From the NCBI GenBank assembly GCA_008828725.1, contig MEHQ01000605.1:457722-521721 (forward strand): a stretch of 64,000 bases of DNA, in the 5' to 3' direction. The position numbers and the translations under genes are program-made. The notes under the pieces are model-generated. The model ran no database searches. It worked only from the letters and a program-made list of their open reading frames with translations, and was not told where the DNA came from. Shown here piece by piece: positions 1-9,607 of this stretch; the first letter of the stretch is position 1; the number at the start of each line of letters is the position of its first letter. The stretch comes from Saccharina japonica. Lineage: Eukaryota; Sar; Phaeophyceae; Laminariales; Laminariaceae.

Positions 1-71
1 TGTGCAACAAGACGAGTATAACGAAACCGTGATCCTCACCCTAAGCCCATCAGAGACCCAATCAATCAACC

Positions 72-437
72 AACCAACTTTTTATTTTATTTTGTTTTAT
101 CCCATTTATTATCTTCGCCCTCCTTTTCTCTCTCCTTCCTAGTCGTAACTCAGATCCGGGGTCACAAAGTAGGTTCTTCTCCCCCCTCCCCCACTACGGT
201 TCGTGCCTTGCACTTTTATCGCGAGCAAGACTTCAGCCCTGTCTTCCCTCGTCGACTCGCATCGAATTGCGCCTCTACCCACGCTAATGGGTGCTCTCAG
301 CGGCTGATTCCGTTTTTTCATTTATTTTTGCAAGTAAACTAAAAAGTCCGACCCCACGTGAGATTTGAACCCCTGGAACCCAACCTCAGTACGTAGCATT
401 CGAGGGTGTACCACTAGACCATCGGGGCGACCGATCT
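72..437 (-). repeat. tRNA-derived SINE, copy 1 (full length)
   Basis: On the minus strand a tRNA-like head (437 to 355) carries a perfect Pol III A box (TGGTCTAGTGG) and B box (GTTCAAATC). It is followed by a body with the motif CCCCGGATCTGAGTTACGAC and ends in an A-rich tail of AATAAATGGG type. The same body recurs at 10345, 20985, 26075, 32099, 39208, 51846 and 53915. The anticodon arm does not fold with a 7-nt loop, so this is a SINE head rather than a working tRNA gene. Confidence 0.65.
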
Positions 438-489
438 ACCACTGGCCAGCATTGATCCCTTTTGTCTCGTACAAAGTGTACACCAACCG

Positions 490-717
490 TTTTCTCGAGT
501 ATGTGGTAAGCTCTGTACCTGGTATCGTGTGGAGGACACGTTTTGAGAAAGATCCGTAGAATGGTTTTTCTCGTGTATGTGGTAACCTCTGTACCTGGTA
601 TCGTGTGGAGGACACGTTTTGAGAAAGATCCGTAGAATGGTTTTTCTCGTGTATGTGGTAACCTCTGTACCTGGTATCGTGTGGAGGACACACGTTTTGA
701 GAAAGCTCCGTAGAATG
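490..717. repeat. Tandem repeat, 76-bp unit, three copies
   Basis: Three head-to-tail copies of a 76-bp unit (starts near 490, 566 and 642). They are nearly identical apart from a 2-bp insertion in the last copy. Overlapping minus-strand reading frames through it are repeat artefacts. Confidence 0.85.
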
Positions 718-955
718 GTCGTCACGCAAGTACCGGGGGCGGAAGATCTACCGAAAGGAAATAGACGCCTGCCACGGCGGTAGAGGCGGTCACCTGAGGA
801 CCTCTAGGCCTCCTCACCCAAAAAACTGCTTTTGGAGGAAAACAAAAGTGCTACGTATGATATGTATATGTATCATAGCCGATGAACAATTCCATTACCA
901 AAGTACACATTGAAAAATTGTGCAGCACAATAATGAACGTCCGACGATTGTTGGG

Positions 956-1085
956 TTAAACCCATTCAGCACTGGAAACATGTCTCACACTCTTTCCAAG
1001 TAGTTTGTCCTCAAATTCGTGGGACCAGTTCTTAAAATCCAAGTAGTTTGTCCTCAAATTCGTGGGACCAGTTCTTAAGGGGCTA
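956..1085 (+). repeat. TTAA-flanked miniature element with internal duplication
   Basis: Begins TTAAACCCATTCAG and ends GTTCTTAAGGGG, matching the 85-bp element that forms the array at 62778-63208. A 43-bp internal stretch beginning CCAAGTAGTTTGTCC is duplicated (starts at 996 and 1039). Confidence 0.7.
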
Positions 1086-1843
1086 CTATTTAAGGAGCCC
1101 CATCAGTCATAAACAATTTCAGCCAAAAAAAGGGTATACCTCTACCTCTATACGTATTAGCACGCGTCAATATCTGTTGTTGGAGAATATTGCCGACGAA
1201 CTGCGGGTCTCGGTCTACTACCCGAGACTGAGGAGGCGAGGAGACCCTTTGTTGGCTCGCTCGTGCTCTCGCTCTCTTTATCTCCACGTTACCCACGTGG
1301 AAGGCTTTCTCCTTGCCCTACGTATAAGGAAGAAAACTGCAGCCGTCGGTAGCGGGTCAAATCTAGCACTTGGCTATTACTGGGGACCAAGTAAAAAGGA
1401 CCAAGTATTGAGATCCTATTTACTATTGTCCGCCGTCATAGGGACCTCGCGAGAGTAGGGGCTCCATACGTACCCTTATGTATATATCGTACGTAGCACG
1501 GGTCAGGAGTGCCACGTTTTGATCGTGCTTCGTTTGTGTTACCCGAACTCTACTGTAGGAGAATATTCCAGGAAAATTCCTATCGAAACACTTTGTAAAA
1601 GCTCATTCGAAACTGCAAAACAAAACTCTGTTTTTTTTAAACCACGACCTTAAAAAACAAAAAGCATTTTTTGCATAAAGAACGGTCTACTGGTATCTGC
1701 TAATAACGGTGCAATGCCGAGCGTGATGGATACGAAAAGCAGCTTCACGGCTACGTACGTATGGACTACCGGGTATTAATAGGTGAATAAGACAAATATT
1801 TATTGATAATCATAATGTAAATATGCTTTTCCGGCCGATGCAG
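1086..1843. other. Intron or upstream region without recognised genes
   Basis: Upstream of the cytochrome b5 exon. An open frame at 1048-1458 overlaps the miniature element and resembles no known family. No exon carrying the N-terminal half of a cytochrome b5 fold was found here, so the preceding exon probably lies before position 1. Confidence 0.5.
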
Positions 1844-1975
1844 GTGTACAACCTGACCCCGTTCCTGCACTACCACCCTGGAGGCGTTCCTGAGATAATG
1901 AAGGGCGCCGGGAGGGACTGCACGGCCCTGTTCGACAAGTACCACCCCTGGGTCAACTTCGACTCACTCGTCGGG
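1844..1975 (+). CDS. Cytochrome b5 gene, exon with heme ligands
   Basis: The acceptor GATGCAG precedes 1844 and the donor GTGAGT starts at 1976. The exon is 44 codons, phase 0 at both ends. It contains YHPGGVPEIMKGAGRD and DKYHPWVNFDSLVG, which cover the heme pocket. Confidence 0.88.
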
Positions 1976-4900
1976 GTGAGTGGCGGGGGGGGCGCGGTTG
2001 CTTGGAATCATGCAGCGAAAGTAATTATTTCTTGCCTCGAAGCATGTATATATGTACGGTATATATATTTTTTTTTGTATTTTTTTTTGTATTTTTTTGT
2101 ATATATGATATCTTCGTACGCGCGCTTCTAGACAAAACGCCAAGGAGTTCCAACAGAGGAAGAAGGCCGTTCGGACACGCTCGTCGGGGTGGGGTTTTTC
2201 CATCCTCCTTGTCAAGGCTGCCCCCGGGTGGCGTGAGCGTCGGCGCTCGATAATCGGCGGGTTCCATCACCAAAACGTAGTATACTTTCTGTGCCTTTTT
2301 TATATGTCGCTGAAAGCTCGAGTTAGCAAAACTCGATGGAAATCGACGACCAGTAGGAATGCGAAACCCTATATTCTAGGCGATACAATTGCGGCACTAC
2401 CGGGGGCGGGGGGGGGGGGGGGGGGCGTACTCATTTGTTGCTTGCCTTAGTCGTTTGACCATTGACCACGCATCCCTTTCGAGACGGAGCACCAATCCTA
2501 CTCCTATTAGAGACACCTCCAACATTTGGGGGGGGGGGGGGATACCTGGTGACGCCTGCCAAGGTAGTGGTATATAGCACCTGGATTTTCTGAGGATCCT
2601 TCCTCGCTTGAGAAGCCAACAACCGCCTCCGAGAAATGTTGAAACCTGCTGCAAGCCCGACATATCCCACAATCGCGCGGGCTGCGTAGGCATCTATCGG
2701 ATAGACATCAAAATTATCACATCGGATCGAATCCAACGATACTAAGGCATGCCTTTTTTAATACGTAGCTCCTCAGATTTAGAGCTCGGTCAGTACGAAA
2801 CGTTTTGGCGCAAAAAGTGCGACCCCAATACCTGCCGTACCACGGCTCCTGCGACTACGACGTGCTGCTTGTCCAAGGTCGGTGAGGGTTCATACCTCCG
2901 ATGGGGGCGGAAAGTGCTGAAACTGTCCATTAACAAAAAAAAACATCACATAAACCTAATCCGCTCAGGGTGTCAGGTTAAGCAACTATTTGTACAGTAT
3001 CTCCAGGGATGTATTGTAGCCCGATACCGGTTGTAATCGGTGCCGAACTCCGCCGTGGTAAGTTACTCGGGCAAATGGCGGTTACTTTTTGGTTTCTCCC
3101 CTGTCTATCCCCAAAATAAAATTGCCTCCATATTGGGTGGAAACCATAGATTGTTCCAGCAGCAGAGCAGCAGAATACGCGCAAGCGAATCTCTCTCTTT
3201 CACACCGCATGACTGAAGGGTAGAATACATGTCACGCTTTGTGCGATAGAGGTACGAGTACCGTAGCACTAGTTGGCTCAGAATATTTCTGAATGATCCG
3301 AGCCCCCTGAAAAACCAAAATCGTCGGTCTTTTTCAGTCTTGTGTTGCAATATTTTTCATTGCATAGTTAGGCCATGGCACTGTTCATCGAGTACGAGCA
3401 CTTTTGTTTTCCTCTCAAATGCTTTTTTTACTCACTATTAGTATAGACTTCCTCAAGCCACCACCCCCGGAAGGCAAAAACATGGTGCATCTCTACCGCC
3501 GCAGCATGCGTCAAGTGTCAATAAACAAACCCACAGTAGGGTGGGTACCCATCCGGGTAGACGTACTACGAGTAGAAGATTAGTAGATATATTATACAAA
3601 GGCACAAACATCAAGAGTTTTAGTGTGGTTTCACCGTATTTATCGTCTGCATGGTACCCTCCTACATATATATGTATCCTGTGCAAATATTTGGTATTCG
3701 CGTATATGCGAGGCTGGCGTAGAACATCTTTGGCTCGTAGACGTATATAGAGCACATAACGAATGTCCCGAAGGAGTGTGTCGTTGATTTCCGGTCATTA
3801 CCGGTGAGTACCGGCCTCTCCATCAGATTAGATGCACCCCTGATTGTCTCTGTGCCAGTGTCGCTTGCGCTGTAGTAGTCTGTCGCTACTGCTGACTGTA
3901 CAGACTTACGTTTTTGAGGCTAAGGATGTGGTGATGTAGATGTCTAGTGAAGAGGCTCGCAGGTGGATGATGACACCTTGTAAACTGTGAAGTTCACTTG
4001 CGTTGCTGAATAGAACAGAAGAGAGAGGTGGGTGGAAAGGTGGTTCTTGTCTGGCCGTGCTCTAGAGAGCGGGGGTCGTGGAGAGTGGACTCAAGTGGGG
4101 CGTAACCCTTGCTTGGTGATCCTGCTTGGTTACCCTGGTAAGTTGATCATGACTTATGCTTGCATGACCCTGAGATACGACCATGTTCGTGTGCCCTAGC
4201 TTCCAGTACCCTATGGTATAATATTCTACAAATACCTTGTTCCACCCTACACTTATCCTACCGATAAGCTTGCCGCACACAATCGTAGATCTGCTGACTT
4301 CGGAATAATATGTAGACGACGTTCGATTGTATATTCTAACATTGAGCGCTACGAGCAGTGGCGGGAAATGGCATCGTGCCAACAGCCGAAGCTTGTGCGC
4401 GTGCTGGTACGCTTAAGCTGTATACCCTTCCCAACGGCGTGAACCAAATGGGGTGCAATATAATTTAAGGAGGGTCACGCGGAAAGCACTTTCAGCAAAA
4501 TGGTAAGGAAGACAAAACCGGGTCCACGGCCGCGGAAGTGCTGGACGTTTGGTTACCCAGGCAGATGCATGGTAATGCCCATTGCTGTCTCTGGAGGTGG
4601 CCACACCAGAAATTAAATCAATTCATTGGAGGCTGTCGTCCATATGCAAGTCCGCCTCACAGGCGGTTCTTAGTAGGATGCAGCTCACACTTCATGCGAC
4701 TCGCCCAATACCTCACGGCGCTTCGCGCTTGGTGCACGCAATGTCTGCCTGGTTGGTGAAAACCCAACGTGCACCGTCCCGGCATTGTAGGGATGCGAGG
4801 GTCTATGGTCATACGACTACGGCCGTGCACGACATGAGTACACCCCCCTCCCCTTTACACCCCCATGCCGTTGTTGGCTCGTCCTTTTTTTACTCCGCAC

Positions 4901-5406
4901 ATCGTCAGTTATCCCGATCGGGTCTCGTAAAACCTGTATATCAGGACATTTATTGCCGAGAAGAAACTAATGAAAGCTCAACGATCGCCCGAACAAGCCG
5001 GCGTGATGGAGGAGGCTAACATCTCCCTTGCCTCCCTTCCTCCCTCCCTCCTTGTTTCCGGCGCTATTCCGTTGCCCTCGCGCATTTTTTCTTTCCCCCG
5101 CGTCCCCGTTCACCCCCCCGCCACGCCGCGCAGAACCTGTACATCGGGCCATTGATTACCGAGAAGAAGCTGGCGAAAGCTCAGCAAGCATCGCCCGTAG
5201 AAGCCGAGAAGGCTAAGAAGGTAGACGAGTCTAAGAACGTAGAAGAGGCGGAGAAGACTGACGCATCGGAAGAAGATAAGGGGGAGGAGGAGGAGGAGGG
5301 GGACGATAAAACGCGCGATAAAGAGGGTATCGCGGTAGCGATGGAGGGCATAGCTTTGGCGGGAAGAACAGAGCTAGACCGAGCAGATTCGGCCGGGGCC
5401 GTTTAA
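1844..5406 (+). CDS. Cytochrome b5 heme-binding domain protein (3' part of gene)
   Basis: Two exons, 1844-1975 and 5134-5406, join in phase 0 across a 3.2-kb GT-AG intron. The join gives a cytochrome b5 fold with both axial histidines: the HPGG motif (residues 11-14 of this part) and His34 in the KYHPWVN segment. The HPGG and HxWVN pattern, followed by an Ile-Gly-Pro-Leu strand, is most like the b5 module of NCB5OR (cytochrome b5 reductase 4). The protein stops 90 residues after the junction, so no reductase domain follows. The C-terminal tail is rich in Lys, Glu and Asp, with an acidic run near 5280-5310. The family binds heme b and passes single electrons; the partner here is unknown. The 5' exons are outside the window. 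Confidence 0.85.
1976..4544 (+). other. Long intron of the cytochrome b5 gene
   Basis: Holds a T-rich run at 2060-2100, a G-run-bounded repeat at 2400-2530, and otherwise unique AT-balanced DNA. No coding exon was recognised on either strand between 2530 and 4540. Confidence 0.6.
2400..2530 (-). repeat. G-run-bounded dispersed repeat (family C)
   Basis: Starts after a G homopolymer with GCGTACTCATTTGTTGCTTG, continues through ACGCATCCCTTTCGAGACGG, and ends before a second G run at 2527-2540. It matches copies at 7826, 31845 and 56600. Confidence 0.7.
4545..4855 (-). repeat. About 300-bp dispersed repeat (family B)
   Basis: Reverse-oriented copy of the family seen at 20377, 32390, 56330, 59360, 60600 and 63525. 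Shared blocks include TTAAATCAATTCATTGGAGG, CAATGTCTGCCTGGT and CGGCATTGTAGGGATGCGAG. It ends GAGTACACCCCCC. Confidence 0.85.
4931..5000 (+). pseudogene. Decayed tandem copy of the last cytochrome b5 exon start
   Basis: The 70 bp from 4931 match the first 70 bp of the exon at 5134. Both begin AACCTGTA, and both encode an NLYI start followed by an AEKKL or TEKKL segment. The copy lies 203 bp upstream. The required AG before the exon is GTAA here, so this copy has no usable acceptor. It stays open in frame, so the duplication looks recent or the frame has survived by chance. Confidence 0.7.
5134..5406 (+). CDS. Cytochrome b5 gene, terminal exon
   Basis: The acceptor GCCGCGCAG precedes 5134. 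Phase 0 joins the previous exon, and the stop is TAA at 5404-5406. The first residues (NLYIGPLI) complete the b5 fold. The remainder is a charged tail with KKLAKAQQ and an acidic run. No transmembrane helix is visible, so a soluble protein is likely. Confidence 0.82.
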   Translation, partial: NLYIGPLITEKKLAKAQQASPVEAEKAKKVDESKNVEEAEKTDASEEDKGEEEEEGDDKTRDKEGIAVAMEGIALAGRTELDRADSAGAV

Positions 5407-5837
5407 TAGGCTTGTTTTGGTTTTGCTTTGGTTTGATTTGGCTTGGTTCGGTTCGGTTGGTTTGGTTCTTTGCGGGAGGGAGGGTTGGTTTTATCGTTTC
5501 TGTTTCGTTTTGTTTTTTTCCCTTTCCGCTTTTTTTTGTTTCACCCGTTTCGCGTCTTTTGTTTCGGCGATGTGTCGTCGTTCCGTTTTCCACTTCTTCG
5601 CCGCACCCCGCGCCTTGTGTCTAGTACCCTCCCTTTTTGTTTGAGCCGGTTTATTGTTGCATGTTCTCTCGACGCTTTTTAGCGCGAGTTGTGGTTGGGA
5701 CGCACGTACAGTAGCCGCAGTAGCCGCGTGTTGTAAGGGCGCAACGTTCGCGACTGAGAGAGCGCCCTCTATAGGCGGTGCAGTCCACGGCACAGTGCTT
5801 TGTTTCGTTGCTGTGGTGGATTTCTTGCGATTGCTTG
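5407..5837. other. Intergenic, T-rich
   Basis: Downstream of the cytochrome b5 stop. Pyrimidine- and T-rich plus strand (5410-5560), then unique sequence. Open frames on both strands are short and unlike known proteins. No gene was recognised. Confidence 0.5.
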
Positions 5838-6372
5838 TGTTTCGCGTACAGTAGTAGCCACCTACTGGTACTACTACAATACGGTAGTCGCCTACTGGTA
5901 CGTACAGTATCAGTGTACGGATGCAGCAGGCACTTACTAGTATGTAAACGGTAGTCATCTACTGGTGCAGTACAGTAGTAACGTACTGGTGTGTAAACAG
6001 TAGTCACGTACTGGTACAGTAAGCACGTACTGGTGCACAAGTTACGGTATTTATACAGTAGCCGCGTACTGGTGCACAAGTTACGGTATTTATACAGTAG
6101 CCACGTACTGGTACTGTAGTCACGTACTGGTATGCAAACTGTAGGAGTCCCCGATTGGTACCGGCAGTCACCTACTGGTAACAACAGTCGCCTACTGGTA
6201 ACAGTAGTCACCTACTGTTGTGTAAACAGTCACCTACTGGTACAGTAATCACGTACTGGTGCAGAAGTTACGGTATGTAAACAGTAGTCACCTACTGGTA
6301 CTGTAGTCACGTACTGGTATGCAAACTGTAGGAGTCCCCTACTGGTAACAGCAGTCACCTACTGGCAGCGGT
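5838..6372. repeat. Minisatellite, CAGTAGTCACGTACTGGTA type
   Basis: Degenerate tandem array of about 18-26 bp units built on CAGTAG(T/C)CACGTACTGGT. It includes a longer internal duplication (6003-6130 resembles 6240-6350). The 186-aa minus-strand open frame across it is an artefact of the repeat. Confidence 0.85.
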
Positions 6373-7059
6373 ATTTATTAATAGTGCACCCACACGATCT
6401 CTCCTCGGCAACGTGTCGTGGTCCGTAGATTCAAGGGGTATGAAGGGGGCTATATATCACTCTTGCGGGATTCAAATATGATCTCCGTTTGATGACGCGT
6501 CCTTCGATAGGGGTAGCACATTTTCGGCGATTTTTTTTTTCTGACCTTAAGACATGCTCCCAAACGGACGAACTACCCGGTATCCCGTTTTGTGTTTCAC
6601 AATAGTTTTCGTTAGCACCTAGGTCATGGGCTTGCTGATCGGGCTAAGCCTGCGTGTTTTCTCAAGCGTCAGTTCTGGATGGGGTTTCTCCCATACTATA
6701 ATCAAGTAAAGAGCCTCAGAATAATTAGGTGCTACCCTTGTAAGGCAAATTGCACGCATCTGATGTTGACGTCAGAGTCTAAACGGGGAACATGTTTCCG
6801 GTCAGGGAGGTCATTTTTTCGTGCCGTCGATTTGTTTTGGCGCCTCTCCCTTTCCCTTCTCGCCCGCGCCTCAGCCCTCCTGTTTGACCAAGAATGCCTT
6901 TTTTTCGTATGATGGTGTCGCTTGTGAACCCATTCAAGCACACTGGGTGGGCTACGTACCGCGCGACCAGCCTGCGACCAGCACGAGCACAAGTACAGTA
7001 AAGGTATATAGCTGCCGCTTAGTTGGTCTTCCGACACGATTCTTCGGTGCTTTCTACAA
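6373..7059. other. Intergenic, nothing recognised
   Basis: No conserved coding, RNA or element structure is visible. A minus-strand open frame (6732-7301) runs into the next minisatellite. Confidence 0.4.
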
Positions 7060-7260
7060 AAAGCGGTAGTTCCGGTAACTCCGACTGGAATTTGGTATTT
7101 CCACCTAATATCGTTTTTTTCGTCAAGAATTCGGCATTTCCGACAAGAATTCGGTATTTTTCTGGCAATACTTCGATATTTACGACAACGATTCGGCTTT
7201 TCCGACAGTTCGGTATTTTTTCCAACTAAAAACCGATATTTTTGCCGACAAGAACTACGA
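7060..7260. repeat. Minisatellite, TTCCGACAAGAATTCGGTAT type
   Basis: Degenerate units of about 24 bp alternating CGGTATTTT and CCGACAAGAATT. One diverged outlier occurs near 7365 (GGAATTTCCGACGAAGG). Confidence 0.75.
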
Positions 7261-7825
7261 GTACGACAGTAGTACCGATCTGTCAACAACGTGGACGGCA
7301 TATATGGGGCGTGTTTTCATTGCTACGCAAAAAGTGGCCGCGGCGCTAATAGATACCGGTAGGAATTTCGGAATTTCCGACGAAGGTGGCCTCACCCCCT
7401 CGCATCCCCTATCCCCTATCCGAAGGCGTTTTCGACCCATTGTGGTTGGTTCTAACCCTTCTATTTAGAACTACACTATACAGAAAGCTAAACCTGACTG
7501 TACAGTAAGTCTTAAGAGTTTTGTCGCCATAACAGGAGTGCGGTTCAACTACAAGGGGTCATACTACAGTAACCGCTTCCAGGACTAAGCTGTGCACACA
7601 AGTGTTGGGCGACACACTACTTAAAATCAGTGTAGGATGTGTTTTGCAGCAAAATCTACTTGTAATACAAATGTCAAGGCGGTGGACTTGCGTTTTTGGT
7701 ACGCTAATTATTCCGCCGAAGAAAGAGAAAATAACTAAATACATGTATCGTTGACCCACCCGTGTCCGCGATTGTCGGTGCTCTTCGTCTCGAAAGTAGG
7801 GATGCGTTGTCAACGGCCACATGAG

Positions 7826-7865
7826 TGCGTAAGGCAAGCGACAAATGAGTACGCCCCCCGTCTCC
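7826..7865 (+). repeat. Fragment of G/C-run-bounded repeat (family C)
   Basis: Contains GGCAAGCGACAAATGAGTAC followed by GCCCCCC, the same terminal motif as the copies at 56600-56710 and 2400. Confidence 0.65.
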
Positions 7866-8359
7866 GGTCGAGCGACTGGTGGCCTTATCCCCAACAAATC
7901 ATACGTCTTAGTGGCGTTGTCCCTAAAAATGGGGACGAGGTGATCCTAACAGAATTGTCCCACACACTAATTCCAAGTCAGGTTGCTCCCAAAAAGCTTG
8001 AAGGGTGTTGATGGGTGCGCTCCTTAAGGGGTGCAGGCTAAGGCAAAAAAGCGTCGCCTATACGTATGAGAAAAATAAACTAAACTTACTGCTCTCGAAG
8101 TCTTGGTGGGACGGCTGTTTTGTTTGCTGGAGGTCTCGCTGTGCCTCTCTGTCCTGGATCGCGACTGCTTTCACAGCGCCGGAGTGTATGATGTGTATGT
8201 ACGTACTACATGGGTTTCACACTACATGTGCTGTATGCGCGAGAAATACCTTAGGTTGCTTATCCCATGTATGTCACCGAACCGGCCTAATCTATACTCG
8301 GAGAGGGATCCAGTTGCCTTACATCTGACATACGGTTCGCTCCAGAAAATGTTATCCAA

Positions 8360-8640
8360 GCTGACATTGGTCGGGTCAGATCCTCATTCCACGATCTACA
8401 GTAAACCTATTAGGGCAGATATTTCCCTGATCTACATGATGATCTGTGTGATCTACATCAGTAGATACTGTTGTTACCATCATCTCAATTAGAATATCAT
8501 CGGTCGGTACCTTAGACGTATGATCTGCATGGTCTACTGTAAAACGTGTAGGACGTACATGTTTCCTGGGTTGGATCTGTACCCTCATCTCAGGACGGCA
8601 AATATGCACACACACGTATTCAGATATCACATAGGGAACA
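8360..8640 (+). repeat. GATCTGTATGATCTG-rich dispersed repeat (family D)
   Basis: Shares blocks such as GGGCAGATATTTCCCTGATC, CATGATCTG iterations and TTTCCTGGGTTGGATCTGTA with copies at 14870, 19850, 22975, 28262, 33680, 45985, 47985, 49990 and 58838. Confidence 0.7.
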
Positions 8641-8689
8641 GCACGGCAACGCATGTCGTTGTTGTGTTCTATAATAATAGGATTTACTG

Positions 8690-9085
8690 CTGTAGATGAT
8701 CAACGGAGTATAGAAGGTCGATGATCTACAGACAGTAGGTCGATGATCTACAGACAGCAGTAGGTCGAGATCTACAGGCAGTAGGTAGCTGATCTACGTA
8801 CAGTAGTGGGTAATCTGCAGTAGGTATAAGTGATCTACCGTAGGCAGATGATCTATTGTGAGGGTACAGCATTAGATTATCTACAGCACATGTAGGTGAT
8901 CTACAGCAGCAGTAGGCACAGTAGCAGATAATCCACAGTAGTGCAGTAGATATAGGGGATCTACAGTACAGGTAGTAGGTACAGTAGTAGGTCTACAGTA
9001 GATACTGTAAGGTGATCTTCAGTAAGTAGATGATCTACAATAGGTACTGTAGATTAGATTATCTACAGTGGTGGTAGTAGATCGT
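8690..9085. repeat. Minisatellite, GATCTACAGTAGTAGGT type
   Basis: Degenerate tandem array of GATCTACAG(A/T)(C)AGTAGGT units, possibly expanded from the neighbouring family D repeat, whose GATCTACA motif it shares. Confidence 0.8.
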
Positions 9086-9488
9086 GATCTGTCTGATGTA
9101 TGTTTGGTTGCTTGCGGTACGAGGGTGTTGGCTGTGCACGAATTGCTAAATGCGCGCTGCCCCACGGTTTCAGCACAACAACAAAAAAAGCTGACCCTCG
9201 GGGTCTAAATCATGTTATTAGGCTCCAGCCCACCGCTTGGAATCACCAAGTTCCCCTCAGGGCGCGAGGGTAATAACCGCGTGCCAGAAGTGCCACAGAT
9301 GAATGCTTACTAAAAGCAAAAACTGAAATGGTTTGCAGGTTAACTTTTCGTGCGGAAATACGTATTTATGTACGGTGCCGTGCCGCGGTCGATGCCAATA
9401 CCCGTGTGTTGTCCGCATTTTCCCAGCTTCCCCCCCCCCCCGGAAAAATGAGGACGATTTTTCCCAACACCCCCCCCCTCAAGATGAT
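9086..9488. other. 3' flank of the minus-strand CNB gene
   Basis: Holds two short C runs (9430-9440, 9471-9478) and no recognisable gene. This is where the 3' UTR of the gene ending at 9494 would lie. Confidence 0.4.
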
Positions 9489-9494
9489 TTTATT
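9489..9494 (-). terminator. Possible poly(A) signal AATAAA
   Basis: AATAAA on the minus strand overlaps the last base of the TAA stop codon of the CNB gene (stop at 9494-9496). The position is plausible for a compact 3' end, but cleavage sites cannot be seen. Confidence 0.35.
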
Positions 9495-9607
9495 TAGCTT
9501 GCTGTTGCAGGTCTCTTGGGTCTCTTCCGGATGAGCCACTGGTTCTTGTGTTTCCAGCCTCCTGCGCCACTTGCCCTCTGGGCCGAAGCTGCCGGGCCAA
9601 TCAGCGT
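9494..9607 (-). CDS. CNB gene exon 25 (terminal)
   Basis: The acceptor GACGCAG precedes it. Phase 0, 37 codons then TAA. A basic tail containing [18 protein letters not shown] ends the protein. A longer alternative frame exists here but does not keep phase with exon 24. Confidence 0.65.
   Translation of the reverse strand, partial: TLIGPAASAQRASGAGGWKHKNQWLIRKRPKRPATAS

Noticed and set aside
355-437. Functional tRNA gene on the minus strand
   Set aside because: A and B boxes are perfect, but no standard anticodon stem with a 7-nt loop can be drawn, and the sequence continues into a repeated body, so it is a SINE head.
1048-1458. 136-residue plus-strand open frame
   Set aside because: It begins inside a miniature element, has no family resemblance, and lies in what is probably an intron.
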